Below, piece by piece: positions 1 to 7,210 of a stretch of DNA of 38,894 bases. The position numbers were made by a program, and so were the translations under genes. The DNA is from an uncultured Eubacteriales bacterium (lineage in GTDB: Bacteria; Bacillota; Clostridia; Oscillospirales; Acutalibacteraceae). Positions within the stretch are counted from its first letter, which is position 1, and each line of letters begins with the position of its first letter. The notes under the pieces were generated by a model. It did not search any database, had not been told where the DNA came from, and saw only the letters and a program-made list of their open reading frames with translations. The stretch spans positions 1-38,894 of the forward strand of contig ONFJ01000013.1 of assembly GCA_900317085.1 (NCBI GenBank). The letters run 5' to 3'.

Positions 1-1013
1 GCTCCGGTTCCATGGATATGGCGACCTATTACATGACCAGTTTCCTCTGCGAGTTCTCGAGAGCCATCCTCGAGCGCGCCATTGAAGGCGGCTTCGAGTG
101 CCTCGATGCCCTCGTCGCTCCCGACGGATGCACCATGATCAACCGCTGCGTCGAGAACATGGAACTGCTCAATACCATGCCGAAGGAAGGCTTCTACTAT
201 CAGTATCTCGAAGTCCCGATGAAGGCAGACGACAACGGTCTGGCTCTCTATGTCTCCGAGTGCCGCAAGAAGATCCTGCAGCCGCTCCACGACAACTTCG
301 GTATCGACATTTCCGACGACGCTCTGCGTACGGCGGTCGAAAACTACAACAAAGTCTGCCGCGTCATCAATGAGATCGGCGACTTCCGCAAGCTGGACAA
401 CCCGCCCATCACCGGTTATGAGTTCCACCTCATCACCATGGCGAGCCATGTCTGCCCGAAAGACCTTCTCCTCCCCATCCTGGAAGAGACGCTCGAAGAG
501 ATCAAGACCCGTGAGCCCGATGAGAATCCGAAGTACCGTGCCCGTGTCGCGGTCGTCGGTTCCGAGATCGATGACATCGATATGATCAAACTCATCGAGG
601 AGTCCGGCGCTCTGGTCGTCGCGGACCGTTTCTGCTACGGTTCTCTCCCCGGAAGAATGGAGATCCCGCTGAACGACGAAGAAGACGTCCTGACTCAGAT
701 CTGCCGTCATTACATGACCACGAGCCAGTGCCCGCGTCAGATGAACTTCGACAAAGTCCAGAGCCGGAAAGACTATGTCGCAAAGATCGCGAAAGAGTAC
801 AAGGCCGACGGTATCATCTACGAACAGATGAAGTTCTGCGACCCCTGGGCTTATGAGCGCGTCACCGGTTCCTATGACCTCAGAGAGAAATTCAACTACC
901 CCGTCCTGACCATCGACCGTCCGTATACCGTCGGTATCTCCGGACAGCTTCGGACCCGTGTCCAGGCCTTCGTCGAAAGCGTCGAGATCAAGAAGATTCA
1001 GGGAGGCAAGTAA
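1..1013 (+). CDS. 2-hydroxyacyl-CoA dehydratase subunit (HgdB/BcrC-like), 5' partial
   Basis: This is one of the two Fe-S subunits of a 2-hydroxyacyl-CoA dehydratase or benzoyl-CoA-reductase-type enzyme. In that family the subunits bind [4Fe-4S] clusters and remove water from a 2-hydroxyacyl-CoA after one-electron activation. The frame is already open at base 3 and encodes 336 residues. The visible protein starts inside the first domain (SMDMATYYMTSFLCEFSRA), so the true start lies before the window and the ATG at 12 is probably internal. Cysteines in VAPDGCTMINRC and in FLCEF could be cluster ligands. The stop is at 1011-1013 and the next subunit starts at 1015, so the two genes are translated together. 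Assignment rests on family resemblance plus the adjoining second subunit and activator. Substrate cannot be told: hydroxyglutaryl-, lactoyl-, phenyllactyl- and hydroxyisocaproyl-CoA are all possible. Confidence 0.8.
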   Translation, partial: SGSMDMATYYMTSFLCEFSRAILERAIEGGFECLDALVAPDGCTMINRCVENMELLNTMPKEGFYYQYLEVPMKADDNGLALYVSECRKKILQPLHDNFGIDISDDALRTAVENYNKVCRVINEIGDFRKLDNPPITGYEFHLITMASHVCPKDLLLPILEETLEEIKTREPDENPKYRARVAVVGSEIDDIDMIKLIEESGALVVADRFCYGSLPGRMEIPLNDEEDVLTQICRHYMTTSQCPRQMNFDKVQSRKDYVAKIAKEYKADGIIYEQMKFCDPWAYERVTGSYDLREKFNYPVLTIDRPYTVGISGQLRTRVQAFVESVEIKKIQGGK

Positions 1014-1014
1014 T

Positions 1015-2565
1015 ATGGGAAAAGCAATTGGATCTGAGCGCCTGGGCGATCTCTACGCACCCGGTAAAAAGACGAGAAAACGCCGTGAATGGCGTGGTGT
1101 CGAAGACACTCTCTACGATTACACCCGGTGGCTCGGCATCATGAAGATGCTGGCGACCTATCTTGTCCGCCCGCATTTCCTGAAAGGTTTCCTGCGTTAT
1201 CGCTGGATGCTGAACTACATCGCCGTTCCTCACATGATCGACAAGCATACCGCCGGTCTCCGCGGCAACCACCTGCGGATCGCCCACGAAGAGTATGACC
1301 TCGTCGCAGAGGACGTCGCAAAACTTCTGAACACGGCTTTCAAAGCCGACAAATACTGCGGTAACGACCAGGAACTCTCCAAGCGCATCGTCGTCCTCGA
1401 CGAGAACGAGATGTTCCACATCATGTGCGGTTTCCGCAACCTGAAAGCCATCTCCTGGGAAACGGCAGCCGTTTACGTCTCCGTTCTTCTTCAGGGTGAC
1501 GGTGTCACCCATTACCTCGATGCCATCCAGGAAATGGGTATGCCCGGCGACGTCTGCCCCATGCCCGCGGCAGAAGCCGGTACGGTCGTTGAAGACGACA
1601 TCCCGATCTTCGGTGCCTGCGCAGTCCAGTGCAACACCACCTGCGACGGCTCCCTCATGGGTAACGGCATCATGGCCCGCCGCTATGAAGCGGAAGGCAT
1701 CCCGACCTTCCAGATCGCCGCTCCTCTCCGTCATACGGAAGACGGTGTCCAGGAATACGCCGCTCAGGAGATCCGCAATGCCATCAAGTTCATCGAAGAC
1801 AACACCGGTGAGAAATGGGATTGGGACTTCTACTTCGAGAACATCAAGCGTTTCAACGAAGAGAACCGTCTTCGTTACAGCTGGATGGAAATGTCCAGGA
1901 CCGATACCCCGCAGGTCATCGGCGCCAACCTCGCTCTTTACGCGGAGACCACCTACATGGCCATCGCCGGCCGTATCCAGGACTTCCTCGATGCCGACAA
2001 GCGCATCACGAAGTACGCACAGGAGGCCTTCGCCAGAAAGGACATGCTGGTCCCCGAGTACCGCCATCGTGCCATCATCTGGGGCGTTCAGTCCCAGTAC
2101 TACACGGACTTCCTTCCGTGGCTCCAGAACTGCTGGGGCATCCTGCCGCTGGTCGACATGCTGAGCCTTGTCTACTTCGATGAGGTCTCCGAAAGCGACC
2201 CCGAACAGGCCATTTACGACATCGCAAAACTCTATCAGGAAATGATCATGAGAAACCGTACCCACGGTGGTTACGAAGTCCTTCTCGACGACCTGTGGCG
2301 TTTCTGCGACTACTACAATGCCGACATGGTCATCCTTTGGGAGCACATCTCCTGCAAGGCCCTCGACGGTATGCACGGTCTGTTTGAGCAGAGAGCCCGT
2401 GAAAACGGCATCAAACTGGTCTGGGTCAACCACGACCTCATGGATCCGCGTGTCGTTCCGCGTCAGTCCATCCGTGACGACGTCAACCGTTACATGCGCG
2501 CTGTCCTGCAGGAAGAGCCGCTCGACCCGTCCCTCGAAGTCCTCGACGACGAGAACATGTGGTAA
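1015..2565 (+). CDS. 2-hydroxyacyl-CoA dehydratase, second subunit (HgdA-like)
   Basis: This 516-residue protein is the partner Fe-S subunit of the dehydratase. The ATG at 1015 is one base after the upstream stop. A longer frame upstream would run deep into the previous gene, so this start is preferred. A Cys-rich segment near residues 202-211 (FGACAVQCNTTCDG) matches the cluster and substrate region of the large family subunits. Other cysteines (HIMCGF, LQNCWG, WRFCDY, EHISCKA) are spread through the protein. At 516 residues it is somewhat longer than the classic alpha subunit, with a basic N-terminal extension (KKTRKRREWRG). The activator gene follows 23 bases later behind a GGAAGGAG site. 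Subunit identity is clear at family level; specificity is unknown. Confidence 0.8.
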   Translation: MGKAIGSERLGDLYAPGKKTRKRREWRGVEDTLYDYTRWLGIMKMLATYLVRPHFLKGFLRYRWMLNYIAVPHMIDKHTAGLRGNHLRIAHEEYDLVAEDVAKLLNTAFKADKYCGNDQELSKRIVVLDENEMFHIMCGFRNLKAISWETAAVYVSVLLQGDGVTHYLDAIQEMGMPGDVCPMPAAEAGTVVEDDIPIFGACAVQCNTTCDGSLMGNGIMARRYEAEGIPTFQIAAPLRHTEDGVQEYAAQEIRNAIKFIEDNTGEKWDWDFYFENIKRFNEENRLRYSWMEMSRTDTPQVIGANLALYAETTYMAIAGRIQDFLDADKRITKYAQEAFARKDMLVPEYRHRAIIWGVQSQYYTDFLPWLQNCWGILPLVDMLSLVYFDEVSESDPEQAIYDIAKLYQEMIMRNRTHGGYEVLLDDLWRFCDYYNADMVILWEHISCKALDGMHGLFEQRARENGIKLVWVNHDLMDPRVVPRQSIRDDVNRYMRAVLQEEPLDPSLEVLDDENMW

Positions 2566-2588
2566 TATCAGGAAGGAGTTAAACAATT

Positions 2589-3404
2589 ATGAAATACTAT
2601 GGTGGATGCGACGTAGGTTCTACCTACACCAAAGCAGTCATCCTCGATGAGACCGGCAAGATCGTCGGCAGCACGACCATCAAATCCAAGATCAACGCGG
2701 AAGAGTCCGCCCGTATCGCGATGAAGGAAGTCCTCGGCCAGGCCGGACTGAATTCTGAAAGCGACCTCGCGTACCTCATCGGTACCGGTTACGGCCGTAA
2801 CAAGGTCCCCTTCGCAGACGAGAACATCTCCGAGATCTCCTGCCACGCCATGGGCGTCCATGTGACGAACCCGAACGTCAAGGCGATCATCGACATCGGT
2901 GGTCAGGACGTCAAGGGCATTGCCATCGACACCGACGGTACGGTCAAGAACTTCGCGATGAACGACAAATGCGCCGCCGGTACCGGCCGTTTCTTCGAAG
3001 CGATGGCCAGAAGCTTCGAGATGTCCCTGTCCGACTTCTCGAAACTGAGCCTTCAGGCGAAGAACATCATCCCGATCACCGCACAGTGCACCGTTTTCGC
3101 CGAGTCCGAAGTCATCACCCTGGTCGGTGAAGGCAAGGCGATGGACGAGATCGCAGCCGGCATCGAAATGTCCGTTGCAAAACGCTGCTTCGTCATGGCG
3201 AAGAAGGCCGGCGCCACCGACAGCATCACGCTGACCGGCGGCTGCGCCAAGAACGACGGCCTGAAGGACGCCATCGAAAAGGTCCTGAAGATCAAAGTCG
3301 TCGACCTCGCGGTCGACCCGCAGCTGATGGGTGCCCTGGGCGCCGCGGAATATGCCCGCCAGAAGGGGGTCAGGCCGCTGCTGCGTAAGGAGGAGTACAT
3401 ATGA
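2589..3404 (+). CDS. ATP-dependent activator of 2-hydroxyacyl-CoA dehydratase (HgdC-like, BcrAD/BadFG family)
   Basis: This 271-residue ASKHA-fold protein is the archerase that couples ATP hydrolysis to injection of one electron into the dehydratase. The family is a homodimer with one bridging [4Fe-4S] cluster. The phosphate loop GGCDVGSTYTK is at the N-terminus and the second ATP motif DIGGQDVKGI is near residue 100. The cluster-ligand contexts NDKCAAGTG and TAQCTVFAESEV are both present, as is the C-terminal TGGCAKN adenosine motif. All catalytic elements look intact. Its stop overlaps the start of the small membrane protein (ATGA at 3401-3404), which implies translational coupling. The activator completes the dehydratase system begun upstream. 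Confidence 0.92.
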   Translation: MKYYGGCDVGSTYTKAVILDETGKIVGSTTIKSKINAEESARIAMKEVLGQAGLNSESDLAYLIGTGYGRNKVPFADENISEISCHAMGVHVTNPNVKAIIDIGGQDVKGIAIDTDGTVKNFAMNDKCAAGTGRFFEAMARSFEMSLSDFSKLSLQAKNIIPITAQCTVFAESEVITLVGEGKAMDEIAAGIEMSVAKRCFVMAKKAGATDSITLTGGCAKNDGLKDAIEKVLKIKVVDLAVDPQLMGALGAAEYARQKGVRPLLRKEEYI

Positions 3405-3568
3405 AAAAACATCTGGGTCTCTGCTTCAAGGTAGTCAAGACCCTGCTCATCGTCATCTGCGTCCTGTTCGTGGTCTATTTCTGGAACCTCGACATGAAGC
3501 TGATGGGATGGCTTTATAAGAAGGTCAACATTCTTTTCGACCGCAAGGAACATGATATCCAGTTCTAA
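3401..3568 (+). CDS. 55-residue single-pass membrane protein of the dehydratase operon
   Basis: A small frame starts at the ATG that overlaps the activator's stop (ATGA), with a GTAAGGAGG site just upstream. It encodes 55 residues. A basic N-terminus (MKKHLGLCFKVVK) leads into one hydrophobic helix of about 17 residues (TLLIVICVLFVVYFW). A polar tail ending in DRKEHDIQF follows. I do not recognise the family. Perfect overlap, a strong ribosome site and coherent composition argue that it is real. It is the last gene before a promoter-like sequence, so it probably belongs to the dehydratase transcript. It could tether or stabilise the enzyme at the membrane, but that is a guess. Confidence 0.65.
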   Translation: MKKHLGLCFKVVKTLLIVICVLFVVYFWNLDMKLMGWLYKKVNILFDRKEHDIQF

Positions 3569-3574
3569 AAACTG

Positions 3575-3603
3575 TTAACGGAACGGTGTTTGTGCGGTAT
3601 AAT
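3575..3603 (+). promoter_or_regulatory. Candidate sigma-A promoter for the metal-protein/enoate reductase genes
   Basis: TTAACG at 3575-3580 and TATAAT at 3598-3603 are separated by 17 bases. The -10 box is a perfect match and the -35 box matches 4 of 6 bases. It lies between the small membrane protein gene and the gene at 3639, which has a GGAAAGGAG ribosome site. If active, it would let the three downstream genes be expressed apart from the dehydratase. Confidence 0.55.
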
Positions 3604-3638
3604 AGTACTGTTAATTTTACGGAAAGGAGAACGGACAA

Positions 3639-3872
3639 ATGAGTTGCAACAATTGCCCGGACGCTCAACCCCACAACCACAGCCACGAGGACCTCGAAGC
3701 GGTCGCTCTGCTGAAGTACATGATCGACCACAACAAGCACCATGCCGATGAGCTCTATGACATCGCCAACAAACTGAACGGCACTGCCAAAGAGCTGGTC
3801 CATGCCGCTGTCATCGATTATGAGACCGGCACCGGAAAACTCGAAAAGGCACTGAAGGTACTGGAGGGCTGA
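3639..3872 (+). CDS. Small Cys/His-rich putative metal-binding protein
   Basis: This 77-residue soluble protein has a metal-ligand-rich N-terminus. Cys3 and Cys6 (SCNNC) are followed by PHNHSH and, about 20 residues on, DHNKHH. The rest looks helical and acidic. The arrangement suits binding of nickel, cobalt or zinc. Similar short His-rich proteins are often found next to CooT-like genes; that association is from memory. The CooT-like gene begins two bases after its stop, so the pair is certainly co-translated. A role in delivering or storing metal is inferred, since no enzyme motif is visible. Confidence 0.7.
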   Translation: MSCNNCPDAQPHNHSHEDLEAVALLKYMIDHNKHHADELYDIANKLNGTAKELVHAAVIDYETGTGKLEKALKVLEG

Positions 3873-3874
3873 CT

Positions 3875-4078
3875 ATGTGTTTGTCTACCGTTTACAAGAT
3901 GACTGAGAAGGAGCCGGTCCTGTTCTGCAAGAACATCCAGTCCGTGGATGTCTCTCCGGCAGACGGGAAACTGACCTTCACGGACATCCTGGGCATCCGC
4001 TATGAGGCCCTTGGCACCATTCAGAAAGTGGACCTCATCGAAAACGTCATCGAAATCTGCGAAACCGCGGAAGCATAA
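3875..4078 (+). CDS. CooT-family nickel-binding protein
   Basis: This 67-residue protein starts MCLSTVYK, the hallmark of the CooT family. In that family a dimer binds one Ni(II) through Cys2 near the N-terminus, and the founder supports carbon monoxide dehydrogenase maturation. Size, start motif and beta-rich make-up all fit. No CO dehydrogenase or other nickel enzyme is visible in this window. Its place between a Cys/His-rich protein and an enoate reductase is therefore unusual, and its client is unknown. The reductase follows 15 bases later behind AAAGGAAG. Confidence 0.85.
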   Translation: MCLSTVYKMTEKEPVLFCKNIQSVDVSPADGKLTFTDILGIRYEALGTIQKVDLIENVIEICETAEA

Positions 4079-4093
4079 AGGAAGTGTAAGCAA

Positions 4094-6283
4094 ATGAAAG
4101 AGGAGTATAACGCTCTATTTACCCCGTGGAAGATCGGCAATGTCGAGATCAAGAACCGGATCGTCCTTGCTCCCATGGGCGGAACGTGCATCTTCGGATG
4201 GACGGAACCCAACCATTTCGACAAGGAAGCGGCCTGGCTTCTGAAGACCATCGCCGAGAACAACTGCGGCCTGGTCCTGCCCGGCATTGCACCCGTCAAG
4301 GACATCCTCGGCGGCGCATGGCTGTACCAGCACAAGTGGAAATTCGACCAGCTCAAGGAGTTCATGGACGAGTTCCACAAGACCGGCGCCAAGATGTTCA
4401 TCCAGATGACCGCCGGCTTTGGCCGCGCCATGGCTCTCACCGAGATGATGACCATGCTCGGTAAGAACGACATCGTCAACAAGATCGCCAGCCCCATCAT
4501 GGACCCGCAGTACCTGACGGCGGCCCCCTCGGCCACCCCGAACCGCTGGACCGACAAGATGGAGGCCAAGGCCCTCACCAAGAAACAGATCGACGACATC
4601 ATCTACGCGTTCGGCGAGACCGCCCGTCTCATCAAGGAAGCCGGCGTCGACGGTGTCGAGGTCCACGCAGTCCACGAAGGTTACCTGCTCGACCAGTTCA
4701 CCCTTCCGTACTGCAACTTCCGTACCGACGAATACGGCGGATCCTTCGAGAACCGTTATCGTTTCGCGGTCAAGATCGTCAAAGAGATCAAGAGCAAATG
4801 CGGCGACGACTTCCCGGTCTCTCTGCGTTACTCCGTCGTCTCCAAGACCAAGGGTTACCGCTCCGGCGCCATGCCTGGCGAAGACTACATCGAAGTCGGC
4901 CGTACCATGGAAGAGTCCGAGCGCGCCATCAAGTACCTGTCCGACGCAGGCTATGACATGTTCAACTGCGACAACGGTACATACGATGCCTGGTACTGGG
5001 CACATCCGCCGCAGTACATGCCGAACAACTGCTGCCTCGAAGATGTCTCGCACATCCAGCAGTTCACTGACAAGCCGTGCGTCTGCGCCGGCAAGATGCA
5101 GCCCGCCGTCGGCGCCAAAGCCATTGCCGAAGGCAAGATCGCTGCCATGGCCGTCGGCCGTCAGTTCCTCGCAGACCCCGAATGGGTCACGAAGATGATC
5201 AACGATCAGGAAGACGACATCCGTCCGTGTATCTGCTGCCACTCCGGCTGCTTCGACCTCACGAAGCACGAGGGCTCCGACAACGATCAGGACCTGTCCC
5301 ACTCCATGAACATGTGCAACTGCGCCGTCAACCCGCGGTCCATGCAGCACAACAAGTACAAGATCGTCCCGACCAAACATCCGAAGAACGTTGCCGTCAT
5401 CGGCGGCGGTATCGGCGGTATGGAAGCGGCCCGTGTCCTGAAACTGCGCGGCCACAACCCGACCATCTATGAAAAGACGAACGAGCTCGGCGGTGTCTTC
5501 ATCGCGGCGGCTGCTCCGGAATTCAAGGAGCACGACAAACAGCTCATCGCCTGGTTCAAGAAGCAGATGACCGACCTGGGTATCCCGATCCAGTTCGGTA
5601 CGGAGATCACCGACCTCACCAAGCTGAACGCTGACGCCATCGTCGTCGCCACCGGTTCTGTCGCGAAACGTCTTCCCATCCCGGGAGCCGATCGCGCCAT
5701 GACCGCAGTCGAATACCTGCTGGGTGAAAAAGAAGTCGGCGAGAACGTCGTCATCATCGGCGGCGGCCTGACCGGCTGCGAGATCGCACTCGACCTTCAC
5801 AAGAAGGGCAAGAACCCGCAGATCGTCGAAATGATGAACGACCTCATGGCCGTCAAGAACCTCTGCCTCGCGAACTCTTCGTTCCTGCGCGACTACTTCA
5901 AGTGCTATGACGTCCCGGTCTTCCTTGAGTCCGGCGTCAAAGAGATCGGCGACGACTATGTCATCGTTGAGAAGAAGAACAAAGAGCGCGTCAAACTGCC
6001 GGCAGACAGCATCATCATGTCCGTCGGTTACAAGCCGACTCCCATTGTCGAACCCGGCTACAACCTGGGTGTCGGCCCGGTCAATGTTCCGGTCCCGGAT
6101 GTCTGCAAACCGGTCGTCAAGAAAGTCGACGAGATCGTCACCGAACTGCTCGGCCCGCTGGTCCCGGTCAACACCGAGACCACCGTCGGCGGCAAGACGG
6201 TCTACACCATCGGCGACGCGAACAAGGTCGCGAACATCAAGGCCGCCATCTGGGGCGCCTGGGATGTCGCTATGAAGATCTGA
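4094..6283 (+). CDS. OYE-type enoate/2,4-dienoyl reductase (FMN, Fe-S, FAD)
   Basis: This 729-residue flavoenzyme belongs to the enoate reductase / FadH / BaiCD-BaiH group, which reduces activated C=C bonds with NAD(P)H. Residues 1-370 form the FMN TIM barrel (NRIVLAPMGG, HAVHEGYLLDQF, DEYGGSFENRYRF). The Fe-S region has C379, C382 and C386 (CICCHSGC). The fourth ligand would be C408 or C410, which is about ten residues further than usual. An FAD-binding loop GGGIGGMEAA is at 437-446, and a second nucleotide-binding loop (IIGGGLTGCE) is near 555. Length is above the usual 640-680 residues, partly from the acidic insert before C408. Next to the dehydratase it could reduce the enoate product to a saturated acid. 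A bile-acid or dienoyl-CoA role is the main alternative. Confidence 0.85.
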   Translation: MKEEYNALFTPWKIGNVEIKNRIVLAPMGGTCIFGWTEPNHFDKEAAWLLKTIAENNCGLVLPGIAPVKDILGGAWLYQHKWKFDQLKEFMDEFHKTGAKMFIQMTAGFGRAMALTEMMTMLGKNDIVNKIASPIMDPQYLTAAPSATPNRWTDKMEAKALTKKQIDDIIYAFGETARLIKEAGVDGVEVHAVHEGYLLDQFTLPYCNFRTDEYGGSFENRYRFAVKIVKEIKSKCGDDFPVSLRYSVVSKTKGYRSGAMPGEDYIEVGRTMEESERAIKYLSDAGYDMFNCDNGTYDAWYWAHPPQYMPNNCCLEDVSHIQQFTDKPCVCAGKMQPAVGAKAIAEGKIAAMAVGRQFLADPEWVTKMINDQEDDIRPCICCHSGCFDLTKHEGSDNDQDLSHSMNMCNCAVNPRSMQHNKYKIVPTKHPKNVAVIGGGIGGMEAARVLKLRGHNPTIYEKTNELGGVFIAAAAPEFKEHDKQLIAWFKKQMTDLGIPIQFGTEITDLTKLNADAIVVATGSVAKRLPIPGADRAMTAVEYLLGEKEVGENVVIIGGGLTGCEIALDLHKKGKNPQIVEMMNDLMAVKNLCLANSSFLRDYFKCYDVPVFLESGVKEIGDDYVIVEKKNKERVKLPADSIIMSVGYKPTPIVEPGYNLGVGPVNVPVPDVCKPVVKKVDEIVTELLGPLVPVNTETTVGGKTVYTIGDANKVANIKAAIWGAWDVAMKI

Positions 6284-6315
6284 TCCGTTCATCGCCAACC
6301 AGCATACATACCCAT

Positions 6316-6352
6316 GGCCTCTTCCGGTCTCTCCGGAGGAGGTCATTCTTTG
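6316..6352 (+). terminator. Probable terminator after the enoate reductase
   Basis: GGCCTCTTCCGG (6316-6327) pairs with CCGGAGGAGGTC (6333-6344) around a short loop, with mild mismatches. The following ATTCTTTG tract is only partly U-rich, so termination may be moderate. Confidence 0.55.
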
Positions 6353-6424
6353 TCCTCGATTTAGACTTTTTTCGTACACTTTTGTTTACATCTCGTCATA
6401 TTTGTGCTTAAATAATTAATAATA

Positions 6425-6462
6425 TTAAAGTTCTTGACATGTGTGCCTCTTTAAGTTGAATT
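6425..6462 (+). promoter_or_regulatory. Candidate promoter/operator of the envelope-stress operon
   Basis: A consensus TTGACA sits at 6434-6439 in an AT-rich stretch, but the -10 region 17 bases on (around 6457-6462) is a poor match. TTAAAGTT (6425-6432) and TTAAGTTG (6451-6458) flank or overlap it. They may be binding repeats for the OmpR-type regulator encoded just downstream, whose ATG at 6515 has AGGAGG at 6501-6506. A weak core promoter next to activator sites would fit autoregulation. Confidence 0.4.
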
Positions 6463-6514
6463 AAGGCGTAGGTCCTACAATCCAGCTTCAGGAGGAGGAC
6501 AGGAGGATCAGAGA

Positions 6515-7204
6515 ATGAGCAACGGAAAAATCCTGGTCGTAGATGACGACAAAAACATCTGCGAACTCCTCGGATTGTACCTCGAAAATGAAGGGTATAA
6601 CGTCTACAGCGTGAACGACGGTGAGTCCGCCGTCCGCGAGTTCCAGACGTTCCAGCCCGACCTTGTCATCCTCGACATCATGCTGCCCCGTATGGACGGC
6701 TGGCAGGTCTGCCGGGAGATCCGCAAGGTCTCGGAGAAGCCCATCATCATGGTCACCGCGAAAGGTGAGACATTCGACAAAGTCCTGGGACTCGAGCTGG
6801 GAGCCGATGACTACATCGTGAAACCCTTCGACCCGAAGGAGATCGTCGCCCGCATCAAGGCGGTCCTGCGCCGGACTCATGTCTCTGCCGCCACGGAGAG
6901 AAAACTCGTCGAGTACGACAAGCTCTCCATCAACCTCACAAACTATGAGATGAAAGTCGACGGCAAGATCGTCAACACTCCGCCGAAAGAACTGGAACTC
7001 ATCTTCCACCTCGCCAGCAACCCGAACCATGTCTTCACGAGAGACCAGCTCCTCGATGAGGTCTGGGGCTTCGATTATTATGGCGATTCACGCACCGTAG
7101 ACGTCCACATCAAGCGGCTTCGTGAAAAACTCGAAGGCGTCTCCGACAAGTGGGCGCTGAAGACCGTCTGGGGCGTCGGCTACAAGTTCGACACCGCAGA
7201 ATAA
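6515..7204 (+). CDS. OmpR/PhoB-family response regulator
   Basis: This 229-residue two-domain regulator has a receiver domain (1-118) and a winged-helix DNA-binding domain (about 130-227). Acidic pocket residues are in VVDDDKN. The phosphoacceptor is D54 in VILDIMLPRMDG, the conserved Thr is in MVTAKGE and Lys is in VKPFD. The C-terminal domain carries the usual VFTRDQLLDEVWG and RTVDVHIKRLREKL motifs. It lies six bases from its sensor kinase, followed by an HtrA protease. That layout points to sensing of envelope or protein-folding stress. It probably binds the TTAAAGTT-like repeats upstream of its own gene, but that is inferred. Confidence 0.95.
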   Translation: MSNGKILVVDDDKNICELLGLYLENEGYNVYSVNDGESAVREFQTFQPDLVILDIMLPRMDGWQVCREIRKVSEKPIIMVTAKGETFDKVLGLELGADDYIVKPFDPKEIVARIKAVLRRTHVSAATERKLVEYDKLSINLTNYEMKVDGKIVNTPPKELELIFHLASNPNHVFTRDQLLDEVWGFDYYGDSRTVDVHIKRLREKLEGVSDKWALKTVWGVGYKFDTAE

Positions 7205-7210
7205 CATCCT

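Noticed and set aside
4115-6379. A 754-codon minus-strand open frame opposite the enoate reductase
   Set aside because: Antisense shadow of a gene with complete motifs; no ribosome site or domain.
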